Source of the DNA: Lachnospiraceae bacterium
GTDB lineage: Bacteria > Bacillota > Clostridia > Lachnospirales > Lachnospiraceae
Assembly (NCBI GenBank): GCA_024682835.1
Contig: JAIKYU010000017.1
Span: 1-64,000, forward strand
Length of the DNA stretch: 64,000 nucleotides
Direction: 5' to 3'
A program made the position numbers and the translations under genes. This document shows positions 1 to 9,427 of this stretch, piece by piece (within the stretch, counting starts at the first letter, position 1; each line of letters begins with the position of its first letter). The notes beneath the pieces were generated by a model, which ran no database searches, was not told the DNA's origin, and saw nothing but the letters and a program-made list of their open reading frames with translations.

Positions 1-47
1 AGTAAAGCATTTGACATACAATATTGGCATAGAAAGAGGTGATCATT

Positions 48-245
48 ATGGCAGTTAAAGCAGAAAACATGTTTATTTCGCAGTCTCTGCTGGAAAGAGG
101 GATTCCTTTTGATGCTGGAATTCCGAATCTTAATCAGGAAACAGAAGCGACCATGCAGGAAGCCAGGGATATTGTCAGCGGTAAGAAAGAAACAAAAACC
201 TATCATTCTGCCGGTGAACTGTTTGCGGAGATCGATGCGGAATGA
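48..245 (+). CDS. RelB/DinJ-like antitoxin, N-terminally truncated
   Basis: Encodes about 65 residues. The segment IPFD...QEARDIVSGKK...SAGELFAEIDAE resembles the C-terminal half of RelB/DinJ antitoxins, which neutralises the cognate toxin. Those antitoxins are usually 85-100 residues and begin with a ribbon-helix-helix DNA-binding segment; here only a few residues precede the FISQSLLERGIPFD part, and the frame is closed upstream by stops at 30 and 12. The ATG at 48 is preferred over the in-frame GTG at 39 because AGAGGTG sits 7-8 bases before it. An ATGA overlap leads into a 13-codon remnant. Probably a non-autoregulating leftover of a TA pair. Confidence 0.6.
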   Translation: MAVKAENMFISQSLLERGIPFDAGIPNLNQETEATMQEARDIVSGKKETKTYHSAGELFAEIDAE

Positions 246-283
246 GGGTCTTAATTGACGGCTGTACGAACAGGATCGCATAG
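242..283 (+). pseudogene. 13-codon remnant of a toxin-like gene
   Basis: An ATG overlapping the antitoxin stop (ATGA) opens a frame reading MRVLIDGCTNRIA and then TAG. The position is where a type II toxin would start, and MRVLID recalls the start of PIN-like (DUF5615/VapC-like) toxins. No continuation is visible before the convergent glycosyltransferase stop at 315. Interpreted as a truncated toxin; the family guess rests on very few residues. Confidence 0.3.
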
Positions 284-314
284 CGATCTGCATGACATGT
301 AAGTGAGGTGCCGT

Positions 315-1025
315 TTACCCTGACCGGAGCTTTCCTTTTATGCCGTAGCTCAGAAGAACCTTCAGGTGTCGCAGACCGTCTGGGATGCTCTTCAGGTGGG
401 AAGGTCTCATTCGTCCGTCCGGGTACAGTCTGACCGGTATCTCGGTGATCCGTAGATTGTTCAGCACAGATTTCACAATCATTTCGCTTGCAAATTCCAT
501 TCCGGTGGTGCAAAGATCGATGTTTATCATGGCGCCTTTTCGGAAAGCGCGCATGCCGCAATGAAAATCGCGGATGTCTGCTTTGAAAAAGAACCGGCCG
601 ATGCCGGAGAGGAGCGGGTTGCCGATATACCTGTGAGACCAGGACATGGCCCCGGGTTCAATGCCGCCGCGGAAGCGGTTGCCCATCACCAGATCGTAGC
701 CTTCCTCCAGCTTATCAATGAAGGCAGTCACGTTGCCGAAGTCATAGCTGTCATCAGCGTCTCCCATGACGATGTAGTTCCCGTTTGCGGCGTTGATTCC
801 TCCCATGAGAGCTGCACCATATCCTCTTTCCGGGACATGAATGACTCTTGCGCCGAGAGCTTCGGCGATCTCTGCAGATCGGTCCGTGCTCCCGTTGTCG
901 GCGACGAGGATTTCAGCGTCGGCATGTGCCGCGTCGATCCAACGCTGCGCCTTTTGCACGCAGGTACCGATGGTCTTCTCCTCATTCAGACAGGGCATCA
1001 GGATGGTAATCTTTTCTTTTGTCAT
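315..1025 (-). CDS. Polyprenyl-phosphate glycosyltransferase, DPM1/GtrB-like GT2
   Basis: 236 residues. A GT-A fold enzyme expected to move a sugar from a nucleotide donor to a polyprenyl phosphate at the inner membrane face. Visible motifs are ILMPCLNEEKTIG at the N-terminus, LVADNGSTD, MGDADDSYDF (the DxD metal/donor site) and the DPM1-type FHCGMRAFRKGA. It lacks the C-terminal membrane helices of full GtrB. The ATG at 1025 is chosen because AGAAAGG lies nine bases upstream; an ATG at 1034 directly abuts that site. It follows a GT-C membrane protein with which it overlaps or abuts, suggesting a two-gene donor-loading and transfer module at the end of the polysaccharide operon. Confidence 0.85.
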   Translation of the reverse strand: MTKEKITILMPCLNEEKTIGTCVQKAQRWIDAAHADAEILVADNGSTDRSAEIAEALGARVIHVPERGYGAALMGGINAANGNYIVMGDADDSYDFGNVTAFIDKLEEGYDLVMGNRFRGGIEPGAMSWSHRYIGNPLLSGIGRFFFKADIRDFHCGMRAFRKGAMINIDLCTTGMEFASEMIVKSVLNNLRITEIPVRLYPDGRMRPSHLKSIPDGLRHLKVLLSYGIKGKLRSG

Positions 1026-1026
1026 T

Positions 1027-2274
1027 TCAGCCATCCTTTCTGTGCTCATTAAGTGGAAGCAATACACAATTAAAAAACGGAATAATAAACGCGGAGAGGG
1101 TTCTGTAAGTGAACCAGTAGTGTATGGCGGAGTGGTTTTGCAGTACAAAATACCAGATAAACGGACTGACTGTCAGTAACAGGAAGGTCAATAATTCATT
1201 TTTCCGGATCTGCTTTTTGTAGTAACGAATGAAAATGATGACAAAACCCACGATCACAAACGCGGAAAACAGAACAAGAGGAATGTTCCCCAGTACATTC
1301 AGGTTTTTTTCGATCACCTCCCAATAGGATATGCGTTGATCATAGGCTGTCCGGCTGGATCGAAATCTGATGGTCGAAATGGCATCGGCAATCACATTCT
1401 GATCAGTGAGAATGGTGGAGAGAATCCACTTTTCAGCCCACATCCCTGCATAGCCCAAAAGCCAGAAAAATGAGTATATCAGACAATTCTTTGGCCATGC
1501 CTGCGAGTGATGGATTTCAAGCAAAAGCCACACGGTCAGCGGCAAAATCAGTCCCAACAGCGGATAGGTCAGGAAGTCAAAGAAAGCGGTCACAATACCG
1601 ATGAGCAGGAAATAATACGGGAGGTTTTTGTTCGAAACAAAACCGGAAAGCAGGAGGATCGTCGCAATGGTGCTGATGTAATACATGATGGCGTATTCCA
1701 TACAGAAAGAGGCGGAAACAGGATTGATGAACAGCCAGGTAATCAGCCAGGAGGCCGACGCGCCCCATCCGATTTTTCTGAACAACAGCAGGGAGAGCAT
1801 CCAGGCGAGAACAGCCTCGATAATGAGATTCAGGATCCGTATGTTCTGGTATGACGTGATCAGCAGAAGCGGTTTCACGACTGTCAGATACCCGTGCCAG
1901 TAGCGGGCTTTTGTATGAAGTTGAGGGGTGTCCTCTCCGCGCAGTGCAGCCAGCAGCTTTTGGCTGGTTTCGTTCACATCGGGATAATCTTTGTAGGGAA
2001 TCAGCATGGCCTTTGTAATGATGCTTTCCGATCCGTCATAAATAGCTTCCCCCATTATCTCTGAATCCGTAAACATATCCAATCTGAAGGCCGGGTATCC
2101 TTTAATGATATAAGGTTCATCTCCTGACAAAAGCAGATCTGTTGCCAGGGCGACATGGTTTTTCATCCCGTTCACCGGAAGAAGGTAAACAGCAGTCATC
2201 AAAAGAAATCCGATGATTCCGGACAGAACCAGGATCCCTAAGGCTTTCAGAAATAGACGAAGAAGTGGTCGCAT
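1027..2274 (-). CDS. Multi-pass membrane protein, GT-C-like glycosyltransferase
   Basis: 415 residues with an N-terminal membrane helix (about 10-32), a roughly 100-residue extracytoplasmic segment containing acidic pairs, then about eight hydrophobic helices. This layout fits GT-C enzymes that use polyprenyl-phosphate sugars on the outer face. No named family is recognised with certainty. Its start overlaps the stop of the giant glycosyltransferase (TGATG) and it is followed directly by a DPM1-like GT2, its probable donor-lipid synthase. A GtrA-type flippase is not visible nearby. Function is inferred from topology and context. Confidence 0.6.
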   Translation of the reverse strand: MRPLLRLFLKALGILVLSGIIGFLLMTAVYLLPVNGMKNHVALATDLLLSGDEPYIIKGYPAFRLDMFTDSEIMGEAIYDGSESIITKAMLIPYKDYPDVNETSQKLLAALRGEDTPQLHTKARYWHGYLTVVKPLLLITSYQNIRILNLIIEAVLAWMLSLLLFRKIGWGASASWLITWLFINPVSASFCMEYAIMYYISTIATILLLSGFVSNKNLPYYFLLIGIVTAFFDFLTYPLLGLILPLTVWLLLEIHHSQAWPKNCLIYSFFWLLGYAGMWAEKWILSTILTDQNVIADAISTIRFRSSRTAYDQRISYWEVIEKNLNVLGNIPLVLFSAFVIVGFVIIFIRYYKKQIRKNELLTFLLLTVSPFIWYFVLQNHSAIHYWFTYRTLSAFIIPFFNCVLLPLNEHRKDG

Positions 2275-5200
2275 CAGTCGGATACCTCCTTTTTCTTTCG
2301 GGTCAGTAATTGCCGGTAATGATACAAAACCTCCTGCATACTGTCTTGATCCGGTTGCCCGTTGTCAGAAAGCAAACCGACAAATGCACCGGAACCGTGC
2401 TGCGCATCATACCAATCCCGGATCCGGGAGAGATAGAGATCATTCTGATTCAAATCCACATTCTTCTTCGCCAGAGCAGTGCTCTGCGTATCCTTAATGT
2501 ACTGAAGCGGATGATTCGTGTCAGTCAGAACAACAGGAATATGATTGGCGATTTCCATGACTTTCAGCCAGAGATCATCGGCATCCAGACTGTATTCCCG
2601 AATCAGCGTTTCATCCAGCAAGGTCAGATCCAGAAGCCCTGGAGGGTAAAGCGCACCGGCCCCGCCTGTTGCAAGCAGCTGATGCCTGGACTCATGAATG
2701 CATACATCCGTTTCTCTTGGCCATAGTTCATACGGATAGATTTTTCCGCTTGTTTCATAAGCGATCAAGTGGACGCGCCTTGCAGAAACCGCTGAAGGAA
2801 AGCGCAGGTAGGATATAAACAGGTGATCAATCAAATCCTCCGGGAAATAGAGATCATCATCAACGGTTATGACAATGCTGTCAGGATATTTCCGGAATGC
2901 GTAAAAATACTTCTTGTGTGATTTCAAGTTTTCTGATACCCATTCCACGCGAAACGAGGGATGGTTTTGCAGTTCAAGAAGCTCTTTCGGAAGATTCTTT
3001 TCTTTCTCCGGGAACTCCTCTTTCGACAGCCATAAAATGATTTCATCGGCCGGATGTGTCTGATGAAGAAGCGCGTCCACAACGGTGGGTACGGCAGTTA
3101 TTCTTTGCGGGTAGGAAGTGAGCGATACGATAAGGCGATGCCCGGACAATCGGAGATACTCCTCATAAGGTCGCTCTTTGATGGCATAGCACAATTGCCG
3201 GTTTCTGTCTGTCACAGAGGACAAATCCTCCTCCTCATATTGACCCGACAGGAATACTTCTCGTACGGATTCATAGTATTGTCTGGCAGAGGGGCTTGAC
3301 CAGTCTTCGATGTAGTGGTCAAATCCGTACAACAGATTATCTACGACAAATTTCTCAGCGCTTTTCTGAATCACACAATAGTAAGACAGCTGTTCCACCT
3401 GGTGCTTTGCGCTTAATACAGCGGATACCAGACTGTTGCAGTCTGCCTTTTTTGATTCGGTAATGGATCCGCTGTTCGCAATGTGATAGCCATACAGCAC
3501 ATCCTGGATGTAAGTGATTTTGGAGGCGGCGACGACACTTACTGCAGCGAAGGTGATATCATTTGTCGAGGCGAGTTCTTCAAACCGAAGATTCTTTTCC
3601 CGGATAAACGCCAACGAATACATCTTGTTCCATGGGGTGGGATTGATGATGCTCATGATCCGGTCTGGATAATCCGAATAATTGAACAGATCCTTCGGCA
3701 TTGATTTTCCATGACGGTAAATGCCCACTCTTTCTTTTTCTTTTCCATCGGCATAGATGCGCCAGAAATCATAGGTAACAAGATCTGCCTTTGTTTTTTC
3801 CAGTCTGGCGGATGCTTTTTCCAATAAGCAGGGATGGTATTCATCATCCACATCGAGAAAGATAATATATTTGCCGTGAGCCTCATCGATTCCGCGGTTT
3901 CTAGCTGCGCCGGCGCCTCCTTTTTTAGACAAGGGCAACACCCGGAAGCGGGAATCGCCGGCGGCTGCCCGGGTAATCCTGTCAGGAGTGTCATCGATTG
4001 ACTGGTCATCAATAAAGAGGATCTCGTAATTCGTGTACGTCTGCTGCTTCAGCATGGCGACGCAGGAAGGAATGTATGGCTCCGCATTGTATACGGGGAT
4101 CACAACAGAAATCAGGGGTTGCTGGGGCGACGCCGTGGGCGGCTCCGGCACGATTATACTTGCCTGGGGGAGTATCTCACGGACACTGGTTTTTGTATCC
4201 GCGGCATTTTCGCTTTTTTGTCTGTTTATCCATTGCGAAAGATTGGATAAATACACTTTTTCGCTCGCGTGGAGGAGGTAGGACTCGCGGTTCTTTTTTC
4301 CGTCAGCGATGTATTTTTCCGGATCTTTGATGTAGGATTCCATCATCGAACGTAGAGCATCCCTGTTTCCGACAGGGAAAATATCCTCCCGGGAAAACAG
4401 AGACATGGCGCCGACATGATCGGACAGGATGACGGCTTTTCCCAGCATGGCTGCTTCCAGTGCGACCAGTGACAGGCTTTCGTCTGTTGATGGAATGAGC
4501 ACGACATCCATGGAGCTGTAGAATTGCAGAAGTCGGATGCGATCCGTGATTTCTTCATGCTCATATATGCCATCCACATCAAGCGGCAGATTTGACCAGT
4601 ACTCCTTTGACCACTGCGGTTTTCGCCCGATCATATGAAGCTCTGCCCGGCTTCGAAGCGGCTCCGGAAGAGACAGAAAAGTCTCAAGGGCAAATGCCTG
4701 ACCTTTGCGCTGCTCCAGCGTGCCGGAAATGAGGAATCGGATTCTTGTATGCACGGTTGAGGCTGCTTTCGTATCAATGGAGTCGTACTCATCTTCTACA
4801 TAGTCCTGTAAAACAGTTATGTTAGCGGGATGATAGGTGCTCTCAATAAAGGAACGGGCATATTCACTTACGCAGGCAATTCGATCTGCCTGCTCGATGA
4901 CCTCCCGGGGAATGAAATTCTTTGTAAGCAGATCGGGGAGATTCATGGCCTCTCTGAGAAACAGAACCGTTGGTACATATTGTTTGGCAAGATTGGCTAT
5001 GGGCGCGCAAAAGATGGTGTTGGCGATCACCAGCTGATAAGGCTGCAGCGCCAGAAGCATCTCCGCTGTGGAACAGTCCGGATAAGGCATAATTCTGACG
5101 GGAATCCCGGCTGATTCAAATTCTTTCCGATATTCGCCATCCGAAAGGGACCATACGTCAACAGGATATTTCAGCGCGATCAGAGATCTTGCCATGCGCA

Positions 5201-7859
5201 GAAGCGCGGCAGGAGCTCCGGAATAGGTCAGTTCATGAGAAATAAGCAGGATGTGATAGCCTTTCTTCTGAGGACGACCGTCTTTTTTTCGTAATCCACC
5301 GATGTGGAGAACCTGACGCGGAAGCCACGTGAATGCAAGACCCAGTCTGGTGGAAAATGAGGTTCTTGTCGCCAGCAATTCGTATTGAAGCCTGTCAATG
5401 GAGGCATTTTGGGTGAAGCTGGTTTCTTCCAGTCCGGCACATCGCTTTTCCAGAGATGCGATTCTGTCAAGGGATTTCCGGTTTTTATCCATCAGTTTGT
5501 CGTATTTAGACAGTAGTTGCTCCTTTACATTTTTGAGACGTAGATTCTCCTGCTGCCACATCTCCTTTTTTCGGCGGTATTCCGTCTCAATCCGCGCCTT
5601 AGCTTCTTTGGTTTCCTGCAGCCAGATAAGAGCTTTTTCCCGGTTCTGCCTGGCATGATCCAGCTGGTTTTCGGTTCTTGTCAGTTTTTGACGGATTCTT
5701 TCGATTCCCTCGTTGTAGTGCTCAAGCAGCACTTCCCACATTAGTGGGAAACGGTTTTCTACAGGCTGTTGATTTTCCAACTGAGAGAAAAAAACCGCCC
5801 ATTCTTTGCAAAAATCGTATCTTAGAACATCCGCTACAGCTTCCCTGGCCTCCGAACCGAGTTTTTTTCGCTCCTGTTCGTTGAGGAGAAGATGGATGAC
5901 CTGCTTTGCCATGCCATCCAGATCGTGCTTCTTGACCGTTCGAATCCCTTTTCCTTTTTCGATCATGGTAAGGTAGGGGAGATCATACATGACCACCGGT
6001 ACACCTGCCCCCATACTTTCCACCAGCCCATTTGGGAAGCCCTCGTAATCGCTGGTGATCATGCATACGGAGGATTGCCGGTAATAGGAAAAAACGTCCT
6101 TTTGATATCCGGCAAACAGAACGGAATCTGACAGGCCGATAGAAAGAGCATACTCCTTCAGTGCCTCCAGCATTTCTTCCGTTTCGCCCCGGCCTACGAC
6201 AAACAGTTTTGCGGAAGGAACCTCAATGAGAACCCGTTTGAAGATCTGCAGTGCTTCTTCGGGATTCTTTTCGCCGGAGATGCGTTGGCACCATATGACG
6301 GTTTTGCTTTCTAAATCTGACGGGACAATTTCCTCTACGGATTGGAATTCCATCGGATTTACGGTTTCAAAGATGCATGGGTTAAAGTTCTTCCAGAACT
6401 CTGTGTCCATATGGTTCAGGGTGATCAATCCGTCTGCCATGGAGAAAACATAGGGTAAAGCAAGATGTCTTTTCGGGTCTCCTATCGCCGGCTGCGAGAA
6501 AACACTGCAGCATTGAATAACAAATCGAATATGATTCATTTTGCATACAAGGAGATCCCACAGCAGAAAGGGATCGGTCCATTGGTGATCCATCATCAGA
6601 TCGATCGCGTATTCCTGGATGGCGCTTTGGATTTTCCGCATTCTTTCATACAGCTGCGGATCATTTTGGCTGCTGATATGTGGCAGGATCACCCGAACCA
6701 CGCTTTCCGGCAGGTCGTAATCATCCGTGCAGGGAGGAGCTTCCGTGAACAGAATCACGCGATAGCCCATTTGACACCACAGGTGAATCAGGTGGCACAA
6801 AACCCGCTCCGCGCCCCCGGAAAAGATTCTGTGATAGTATGCCCCAATGGTGAAAATCCGCGCGTTTTCTTTTGGGGTGATACAGGAGGAATTGCGGAAA
6901 TCGGTGACGATCTTCGCGGGATGGCCATGGTACATCTGTGCCATTTCGGCGACAATGGAAGCAGGATCATAGTAGCGCAAAGTTACTTCGATACCTTCGG
7001 AGAAGGGGGCGGTTAACCAGGTATCAGCCCTTTGTATGCAATTTTTTAATTCATCCCGGGAAAGCTCTTTTGCGGCGTCTTGCAGTTCGGAATCACCAGT
7101 TAAGTCGGCAAATCGACGGGTGGTGTCAGTTGCATTTTTTTTGGTGCAGATCAGGTTAAAAGCATGAAGATCTCCGGAAGGGAGTGTGCTCATGCCGCTG
7201 CCGACCGTATAATTATACAATGGACGATCAATGCTTCGATAGGTTTTGGCGTAGTATGAAATAACGAAGTATTGATACTTGTCTTCGGCCATATACAAGG
7301 GGGTGTGTTCCATGTGCGTATACGCATTTTGTAACAGCGAGGCTGCGTACATTTTTCCCCAGATAGAAGAACTATAAAGCTGTTCTATAAAACATTTACG
7401 AAAAATCTCTTTTCCTTCAAGACGATCAGGCATTGTATTTAATAATCTTTTGTTCGCATCAACCGTATAAGCGGAGGCGTTGGCTGTCGGGATCACGTTA
7501 ACTCCGAACTGCAAAATATCCACCGGTTCCGCAAGCATCTCTTGACAGAGCGTTTCGCAGGCTTCGGGCTCCAGGGAGTCGTCTCCGTCAACCAGCAGCA
7601 GGAAGCGGCCGGTTGACGCTTCGATACCGGTTCTTCTGGCGTTGTTCAGCCCGATGCCTGCCTCCTGTTCGATGACATGTATGCGAGGGTCTTTTTCCTC
7701 ATAACTTCGAAGAATGGAAACGGTGGAATCGGTGGAGCCTTCATCCACACAAATAATTTCAATGTCGGAGAAGGATTGGTGAATGGCACTCTCCACGCAG
7801 GCTGAAATGATATCTTCCTGATTGTGAGAGATGATGACGATGGTGATCATTGAATTCAT
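2274..7859 (-). CDS. Giant multidomain glycosyltransferase (GT2-GT4-coil-GT4-GT2-GT)
   Basis: 1861 residues. Modules in order: GT2 (about 1-300; VIISHNQEDI, CVDEGSTDST, LVDGDDS); GT4 (about 340-700; FSGGAERVLCHLI, SDYEGFPNGLVESMGAGVPVV); a charged coiled coil (about 710-825); a second GT4 (about 865-1215; YSGAPAALL, PSTDESLSLVALEAAMLGKAVI); a second GT2 (about 1250-1550; ISVVIPVYNAEPYI, FLDVDDEYHP); and a C-terminal GT-A-like domain (about 1575-1835; VSLTSYPQRI, TVDDDLYFPED). Cytoplasmic, with no membrane helix seen. It probably builds several consecutive linkages of the repeat unit exported by the adjacent ABC system. The ATG at 7859 overlaps the ATPase stop (ATGA) behind a G-rich Shine-Dalgarno site; an upstream extension into the ATPase gene is rejected. 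Confidence 0.88.
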   Translation of the reverse strand: MNSMITIVIISHNQEDIISACVESAIHQSFSDIEIICVDEGSTDSTVSILRSYEEKDPRIHVIEQEAGIGLNNARRTGIEASTGRFLLLVDGDDSLEPEACETLCQEMLAEPVDILQFGVNVIPTANASAYTVDANKRLLNTMPDRLEGKEIFRKCFIEQLYSSSIWGKMYAASLLQNAYTHMEHTPLYMAEDKYQYFVISYYAKTYRSIDRPLYNYTVGSGMSTLPSGDLHAFNLICTKKNATDTTRRFADLTGDSELQDAAKELSRDELKNCIQRADTWLTAPFSEGIEVTLRYYDPASIVAEMAQMYHGHPAKIVTDFRNSSCITPKENARIFTIGAYYHRIFSGGAERVLCHLIHLWCQMGYRVILFTEAPPCTDDYDLPESVVRVILPHISSQNDPQLYERMRKIQSAIQEYAIDLMMDHQWTDPFLLWDLLVCKMNHIRFVIQCCSVFSQPAIGDPKRHLALPYVFSMADGLITLNHMDTEFWKNFNPCIFETVNPMEFQSVEEIVPSDLESKTVIWCQRISGEKNPEEALQIFKRVLIEVPSAKLFVVGRGETEEMLEALKEYALSIGLSDSVLFAGYQKDVFSYYRQSSVCMITSDYEGFPNGLVESMGAGVPVVMYDLPYLTMIEKGKGIRTVKKHDLDGMAKQVIHLLLNEQERKKLGSEAREAVADVLRYDFCKEWAVFFSQLENQQPVENRFPLMWEVLLEHYNEGIERIRQKLTRTENQLDHARQNREKALIWLQETKEAKARIETEYRRKKEMWQQENLRLKNVKEQLLSKYDKLMDKNRKSLDRIASLEKRCAGLEETSFTQNASIDRLQYELLATRTSFSTRLGLAFTWLPRQVLHIGGLRKKDGRPQKKGYHILLISHELTYSGAPAALLRMARSLIALKYPVDVWSLSDGEYRKEFESAGIPVRIMPYPDCSTAEMLLALQPYQLVIANTIFCAPIANLAKQYVPTVLFLREAMNLPDLLTKNFIPREVIEQADRIACVSEYARSFIESTYHPANITVLQDYVEDEYDSIDTKAASTVHTRIRFLISGTLEQRKGQAFALETFLSLPEPLRSRAELHMIGRKPQWSKEYWSNLPLDVDGIYEHEEITDRIRLLQFYSSMDVVLIPSTDESLSLVALEAAMLGKAVILSDHVGAMSLFSREDIFPVGNRDALRSMMESYIKDPEKYIADGKKNRESYLLHASEKVYLSNLSQWINRQKSENAADTKTSVREILPQASIIVPEPPTASPQQPLISVVIPVYNAEPYIPSCVAMLKQQTYTNYEILFIDDQSIDDTPDRITRAAAGDSRFRVLPLSKKGGAGAARNRGIDEAHGKYIIFLDVDDEYHPCLLEKASARLEKTKADLVTYDFWRIYADGKEKERVGIYRHGKSMPKDLFNYSDYPDRIMSIINPTPWNKMYSLAFIREKNLRFEELASTNDITFAAVSVVAASKITYIQDVLYGYHIANSGSITESKKADCNSLVSAVLSAKHQVEQLSYYCVIQKSAEKFVVDNLLYGFDHYIEDWSSPSARQYYESVREVFLSGQYEEEDLSSVTDRNRQLCYAIKERPYEEYLRLSGHRLIVSLTSYPQRITAVPTVVDALLHQTHPADEIILWLSKEEFPEKEKNLPKELLELQNHPSFRVEWVSENLKSHKKYFYAFRKYPDSIVITVDDDLYFPEDLIDHLFISYLRFPSAVSARRVHLIAYETSGKIYPYELWPRETDVCIHESRHQLLATGGAGALYPPGLLDLTLLDETLIREYSLDADDLWLKVMEIANHIPVVLTDTNHPLQYIKDTQSTALAKKNVDLNQNDLYLSRIRDWYDAQHGSGAFVGLLSDNGQPDQDSMQEVLYHYRQLLTRKKKEVSD

Positions 7860-8626
7860 TGTGATGGTCCCCCCGCTGTATACATCGAACAGATCTCCTC
7901 CGGATTGCCGTCTGCACGGAGAATTCCCTTTTCGATCCAGATTGTCCGGGTGCAGTGCTTTTGGATTTTGCCCATGTTGTGGCTGACCATAATGGCGGTG
8001 GTTCCGCCTGCCAGCATTTTGTTGATCCGTTCCATGCATTTTTCCTGAAAGAACAGGTCTCCGACCGCGAGGACCTCATCCAGAAGCAGAATTTCCGGCG
8101 CATTTCCCGCGGTGGCAATCGCGAATGCCAGCCTTTGCCGCATACCGGAGGAATAGTTCTTCACCTTTTCCTCCATGAAACCATGGAGCTCTGAAAAATC
8201 AACGATTTCCTGATAGTGCTCGTCCAGAAAAGCTTTGGAATAGCCGATGATCGCACCGTTTAAGTAGACATTTTCGCGGCCGGTCAGCTCCGCGTCAAAG
8301 CCGCTGCCAAGCGTCAACAGCTGCAGATGCTCCCGGTTCACCTCGATGGTGCCCTTACTCGGACGGACGGATCCGGCGAGAAGCTTCAGTAGTGTTGATT
8401 TGCCGGAGCCGTTGGTGCCGATAACGCCGAGCACTTCGCCCTTATGCACGGTGAAGCTGATCCCGTCAAGGGCTTTCAGCTCACGATGATTCACCTGTCC
8501 GTGCAGGCGCTGAATGAAGTAGTCTTTTAAGCCGCTGGTATTCCCGGTGGCGATATGAAAGATCATCGTCAGATCCTTCACACGGATCACTTCGGTATCG
8601 GTGTTTTGCGTGGTTTTCGGAGGCAT
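7856..8626 (-). CDS. Polysaccharide ABC exporter, ATP-binding protein (Wzt/TagH/RfbE-like)
   Basis: 256 residues. Energises export of a lipid-linked polysaccharide with the neighbouring permease. Walker A is GTNGSGKST, the signature is YSSGMRQRLAFA, Walker B is ILLLDEVLAVGD, and the switch histidine lies in VSHN. The GLKDYFIQRLHG stretch before the core is typical of the polysaccharide subfamily. It lacks the C-terminal carbohydrate-binding domain of Wzt proteins that recognise a capped chain, so chain-length control would have to be different. It starts 12 bases after the permease stop and overlaps the giant glycosyltransferase by four bases. Confidence 0.92.
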   Translation of the reverse strand: MPPKTTQNTDTEVIRVKDLTMIFHIATGNTSGLKDYFIQRLHGQVNHRELKALDGISFTVHKGEVLGVIGTNGSGKSTLLKLLAGSVRPSKGTIEVNREHLQLLTLGSGFDAELTGRENVYLNGAIIGYSKAFLDEHYQEIVDFSELHGFMEEKVKNYSSGMRQRLAFAIATAGNAPEILLLDEVLAVGDLFFQEKCMERINKMLAGGTTAIMVSHNMGKIQKHCTRTIWIEKGILRADGNPEEICSMYTAGGPSQ

Positions 8627-8638
8627 GATATCTATCCC

Positions 8639-9427
8639 TTACAACAATAGCATGGCATCATTTTCTTTGCGATGAAATAAATAAAATCCGACAAAAAACA
8701 TGCCGATTCCCCAACCGATGGCACGGATCCACAGGTCGATCTCCGGAATCTGTCCGTACAGCAGAACTTCCCGGAAAAAGGCGATGTAATTGTAGACCGG
8801 ATTGTTGCGGATTAGTATCTGTACTCCCGCAGGCACGCCGTCGATCGGGTAGAAGATGGCTGACAGATACATCCAGAGCGTCAGGATGACGGAGTAGAGG
8901 TATTGAATGTCCGCAAAGAAGACATAGAGGATGGCCAGCAGATAACCGATTCCGAGGGAAAACAGCAGGCAGAACAGGATTCCCGGAAGCATGGCTGCAG
9001 CAGCGGGGGAAAACGGAATGCGGTACAGCATCAGCAGGAGGACATACGGAATCAGCGACAGCAGGAAATTGATCAGCGCCGTGAAGCAACGCGACAGGAG
9101 AAAGACATGCCTGGGCACCCTGACGGTCATGAGGAGATCCCGATTGTCGGTCAGCACGGTGATCATCTGAGTGGTTGACTGGCTGAATAATGCCCAGACG
9201 AGGTAGCCGGTCAGATAATAGACCGGATAATTCTCGATGGAGCGTCTGAACATGGAGGAAAAGATCAGCGTCATGACCAGCATGTAGAGCAGGGGATGCA
9301 GCACGCTCCATAACATGCCCAGGCTGGAGCGGACATACTTGCGCTTCAGCTCTCTTTTTGTCAGTTCAAAAACAACAAAGGCGACCTGAATCCATTCTGC
9401 CTTCCTGTCGGTCACAGGCTGTTTCAT
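8639..9427 (-). CDS. Polysaccharide ABC exporter, permease (Wzm/TagG-like ABC-2)
   Basis: 262 residues with six predicted membrane helices. An amphipathic N-terminus carries ELTKRELKRKYVRSSLGMLWSVLHPL, shortened here as the ABC-2 motif KRKYVRSSLGMLW, and a late FYPIDGVP loop is typical of the family. Forms the membrane channel for the adjacent ATPase. The start overlaps the upstream HAD-like gene by four bases (ATGA), so the two are translationally coupled. Length and helix pattern match the family. Confidence 0.92.
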   Translation of the reverse strand: MKQPVTDRKAEWIQVAFVVFELTKRELKRKYVRSSLGMLWSVLHPLLYMLVMTLIFSSMFRRSIENYPVYYLTGYLVWALFSQSTTQMITVLTDNRDLLMTVRVPRHVFLLSRCFTALINFLLSLIPYVLLLMLYRIPFSPAAAAMLPGILFCLLFSLGIGYLLAILYVFFADIQYLYSVILTLWMYLSAIFYPIDGVPAGVQILIRNNPVYNYIAFFREVLLYGQIPEIDLWIRAIGWGIGMFFVGFYLFHRKENDAMLLL

